A stretch of 64,000 nt of DNA from Photorhabdus heterorhabditis (GTDB lineage Bacteria > Pseudomonadota > Gammaproteobacteria > Enterobacterales > Enterobacteriaceae), in NCBI RefSeq assembly GCF_018448905.1, contig NZ_RCWA01000008.1, positions 1 to 64,000 on the forward strand, given 5' to 3'. Below, one piece after another: positions 63,978-64,000 of the stretch; position 1 is the first letter of the stretch, and every line of letters starts with the position of its first letter. The position numbers and the translations under genes were made by a program. The notes below the pieces were generated by a model. That model did no database searches. It saw only the letters and a list, made by a program, of their open reading frames with translations, and was not told the origin of the DNA.

Positions 63978-64000
63978 TCAGCGCTGAACTGCACGTTTTT
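63978..64000 (-). CDS. Possible last codons of the gene upstream of purA
   Basis: A minus-strand frame reads KRAVQR and stops at 63978, 22 nt before the terminator. By E. coli order this would be hflC or yjeT, but six codons cannot identify it. Confidence 0.2.

Overview
The window is a chromosomal segment from an enterobacterium, most likely Photorhabdus (Morganellaceae). Most proteins are close in length and sequence to Escherichia coli orthologues, but base composition is AT-rich. Three full-length ERIC elements and a LuxR solo with a PluR-like ligand pocket both fit Photorhabdus. The genus call is inference from gene content and memory, not a database match.

Layout. 1-3470: a minus-strand export operon (HlyD adaptor plus two ABC-2 permeases) with no visible ATPase gene. 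3705-8101: the pyruvate-sensing system btsS-btsR followed by a CstA-family transporter, with a CRP-like site and three BtsR-type direct repeats between them. 8168-23391: on the minus strand, the classic block secG-leuU-metY-rimP-nusA-infB-rbfA-truB-rpsO-pnp-nlpI-yrbN-deaD, with glmM and folP upstream. 23468-32153: ftsH, rlmE, yhbY, greA, dacB, obgE, rpmA, rplU and ispB. 32176-33432: two tandem Mu-repressor-like genes facing the Ner-like sfsB. 33532-39302: mdh, argR, mpl, fbp, a LysR fragment, ppa. 39405-50386: ytfP-tamB-tamA, msrA, ytfL, ytfK, ytfJ, cysQ, fklB. 50711-56475: an AT-rich accessory island. 56973-63829: rplI-rpsR-priB-rpsF, rlmB, rnr, nsrR and purA.

The accessory island is the most unusual part. 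It holds a LuxR solo whose six ligand-contact positions read S-Y-D-Q-C-S (PluR reads T-Y-D-Q-C-S). It also holds an intact NodU/TobZ-type carbamoyltransferase, an argininosuccinate-synthase-like protein that has lost its ATP-binding PP-loop, and an SbnA-like (2,3-diaminopropionate-type) synthase with a large internal deletion. A perfect 18-bp CT-N12-AG palindrome lies one promoter-length upstream of that first gene, 19 bp from a perfect TATAAT. Frame-broken coding remnants fill the gaps. I read it as a decaying quorum-sensing-controlled pathway for a carbamoylated or amidinated amino-acid product, possibly a relic of the PluR-controlled pcf (clumping factor) locus.

Other notable items are a Shine-Dalgarno-masking hairpin with a five-codon leader ORF before ytfL, the three BtsR repeats beside the system's own genes, a Mu-like repressor/Ner switch in a housekeeping context, and a set of competing hairpins between fbp and ppa.
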